Below, in pieces: positions 5,061 through 5,533 of a stretch of DNA of 5,533 bases; the first letter of the stretch is position 1; each line of letters opens with the position of its first letter. The position numbers and the translations under genes are program-made. The stretch is from an uncultured Burkholderiales bacterium (GTDB taxonomy: Bacteria > Pseudomonadota > Gammaproteobacteria > Burkholderiales > Burkholderiaceae_E), in contig CAIXXI010000553.1 of NCBI GenBank assembly GCA_903923345.1, positions 1-5,533 on the forward strand, in the 5' to 3' direction. The notes under the pieces are model-generated. The model worked only from the letters and a program-made list of their open reading frames with translations. It was not told the origin of the DNA and ran no database searches.

Positions 5061-5533
5061 ATGTCGGAAAAGAAGGGTTCAAGCGAGAAGCTGCTGTATT
5101 GCTCGTTTTGTGGCAAGAGCCAGCATGAAGTTCGCAAGCTGATCGCGGGCCCTTCGGTCTTCATCTGTGATGAATGCATCGAACTGTGCAACGACATCAT
5201 CCGGGACGAGACCCAGGGCGAGACTCAGGCAGCGTTCAAGTCAGGCCTGCCCACCCCGACGGAAATCAGTGCGATCCTTGACCAGTACGTGATTGGTCAG
5301 AGCACCGCGAAGCGAATTCTCGCGGTTGCTGTGTACAACCATTACAAGCGGCTGCGTCACAAGGGCAAGAAGGACGAAGTCGAGCTCTCCAAGAGCAATA
5401 TCCTTCTGGTCGGCCCAACCGGCAGCGGCAAGACCCTGCTGGCCCAGACGCTCGCCCGCCTGCTCAATGTGCCTTTTGTGATTGCGGATGCAACCACGCT
5501 GACTGAAGCCGGCTATGTCGGTGAAGATGTTGA
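5061..5533 (+). CDS. clpX: ClpX, ATP-dependent unfoldase subunit of ClpXP, 3' end missing
   Basis: AAA+ hexameric unfoldase that recognises tagged substrates such as ssrA-tagged proteins, unfolds them by ATP hydrolysis and feeds them into ClpP. Seen: the first 157 codons of a protein usually about 420-430 residues. The N-terminal zinc-binding domain has the four cysteines C14, C17, C36 and C39 (CSFC and CDEC). The AAA+ module begins with the ISAILDQYVIGQ stretch at 69-80. The Walker A motif GPTGSGKT is at 118-125 and the substrate-gripping pore-1 loop GYVG at 151-154. Walker B, sensor motifs and the IGF loop that docks on ClpP lie beyond the right edge. The ATG is preceded by GGAGAGAG at 5052-5059, a good ribosome binding site. 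It is likely co-transcribed with clpP. In many proteobacteria lon follows, which would be expected off the window. Confidence 0.98.
   Translation, partial: MSEKKGSSEKLLYCSFCGKSQHEVRKLIAGPSVFICDECIELCNDIIRDETQGETQAAFKSGLPTPTEISAILDQYVIGQSTAKRILAVAVYNHYKRLRHKGKKDEVELSKSNILLVGPTGSGKTLLAQTLARLLNVPFVIADATTLTEAGYVGEDV

Noticed and set aside
1..5533. Mobile elements, CRISPR repeats, toxin-antitoxin, defence or other novel gene systems
   Set aside because: Every long stretch is explained by a recognisable housekeeping or hopanoid gene; no direct repeat arrays, transposase or integrase motifs, or unknown conserved frames were seen on either strand.

Overview
This is a GC-rich chromosomal window, most likely from a betaproteobacterium (possibly Burkholderiales or a relative). 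I base that on the tig-clpP-clpX order, a ClpP sequence resembling betaproteobacterial ClpP, and an hpnC-hpnD-hpnE squalene cluster of the type found in hopanoid-making proteobacteria. The placement comes from remembered family features and no database search was possible.

Left half (1-2738, minus strand): a tightly packed operon read right to left, hpnC then hpnD then hpnE. hpnE runs off the left edge. Together the products turn two farnesyl diphosphates into squalene: HpnD makes presqualene diphosphate, HpnC converts it to hydroxysqualene, and HpnE reduces that to squalene. Squalene is the precursor of hopanoid membrane lipids, so further hopanoid genes such as shc may lie beyond the left edge. 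hpnC and hpnD overlap by 4 nt (ATGA). hpnE follows hpnD after 21 nt, in the same frame, and appears to start at TTG.

Middle (2739-3017): a divergent control region of about 110 bp with a TACAAT -10-like box on each strand, a 14-bp inverted repeat, and a leader hairpin. Then comes a complete tRNA-Leu (anticodon UAG, CCA encoded). After the tRNA there is an 83-bp spacer with a strong hairpin followed by a T-rich tract, only 19 nt before the trigger factor start codon.

Right half (3018-5533, plus strand): the proteostasis cluster tig (trigger factor), clpP (protease subunit) and clpX (unfoldase, cut by the right edge). The spacers are 23 and 49 nt. Trigger factor folds nascent chains at the ribosome exit tunnel, while ClpX unfolds substrates and feeds them into the ClpP chamber.

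No stretch over 300 bases lacks a gene. I see no mobile element, CRISPR array, toxin-antitoxin pair, defence gene or sign of recent transfer. The genes are ordinary housekeeping and hopanoid genes, and the observations worth a second look concern regulation and start sites. I found no convincing undescribed system.
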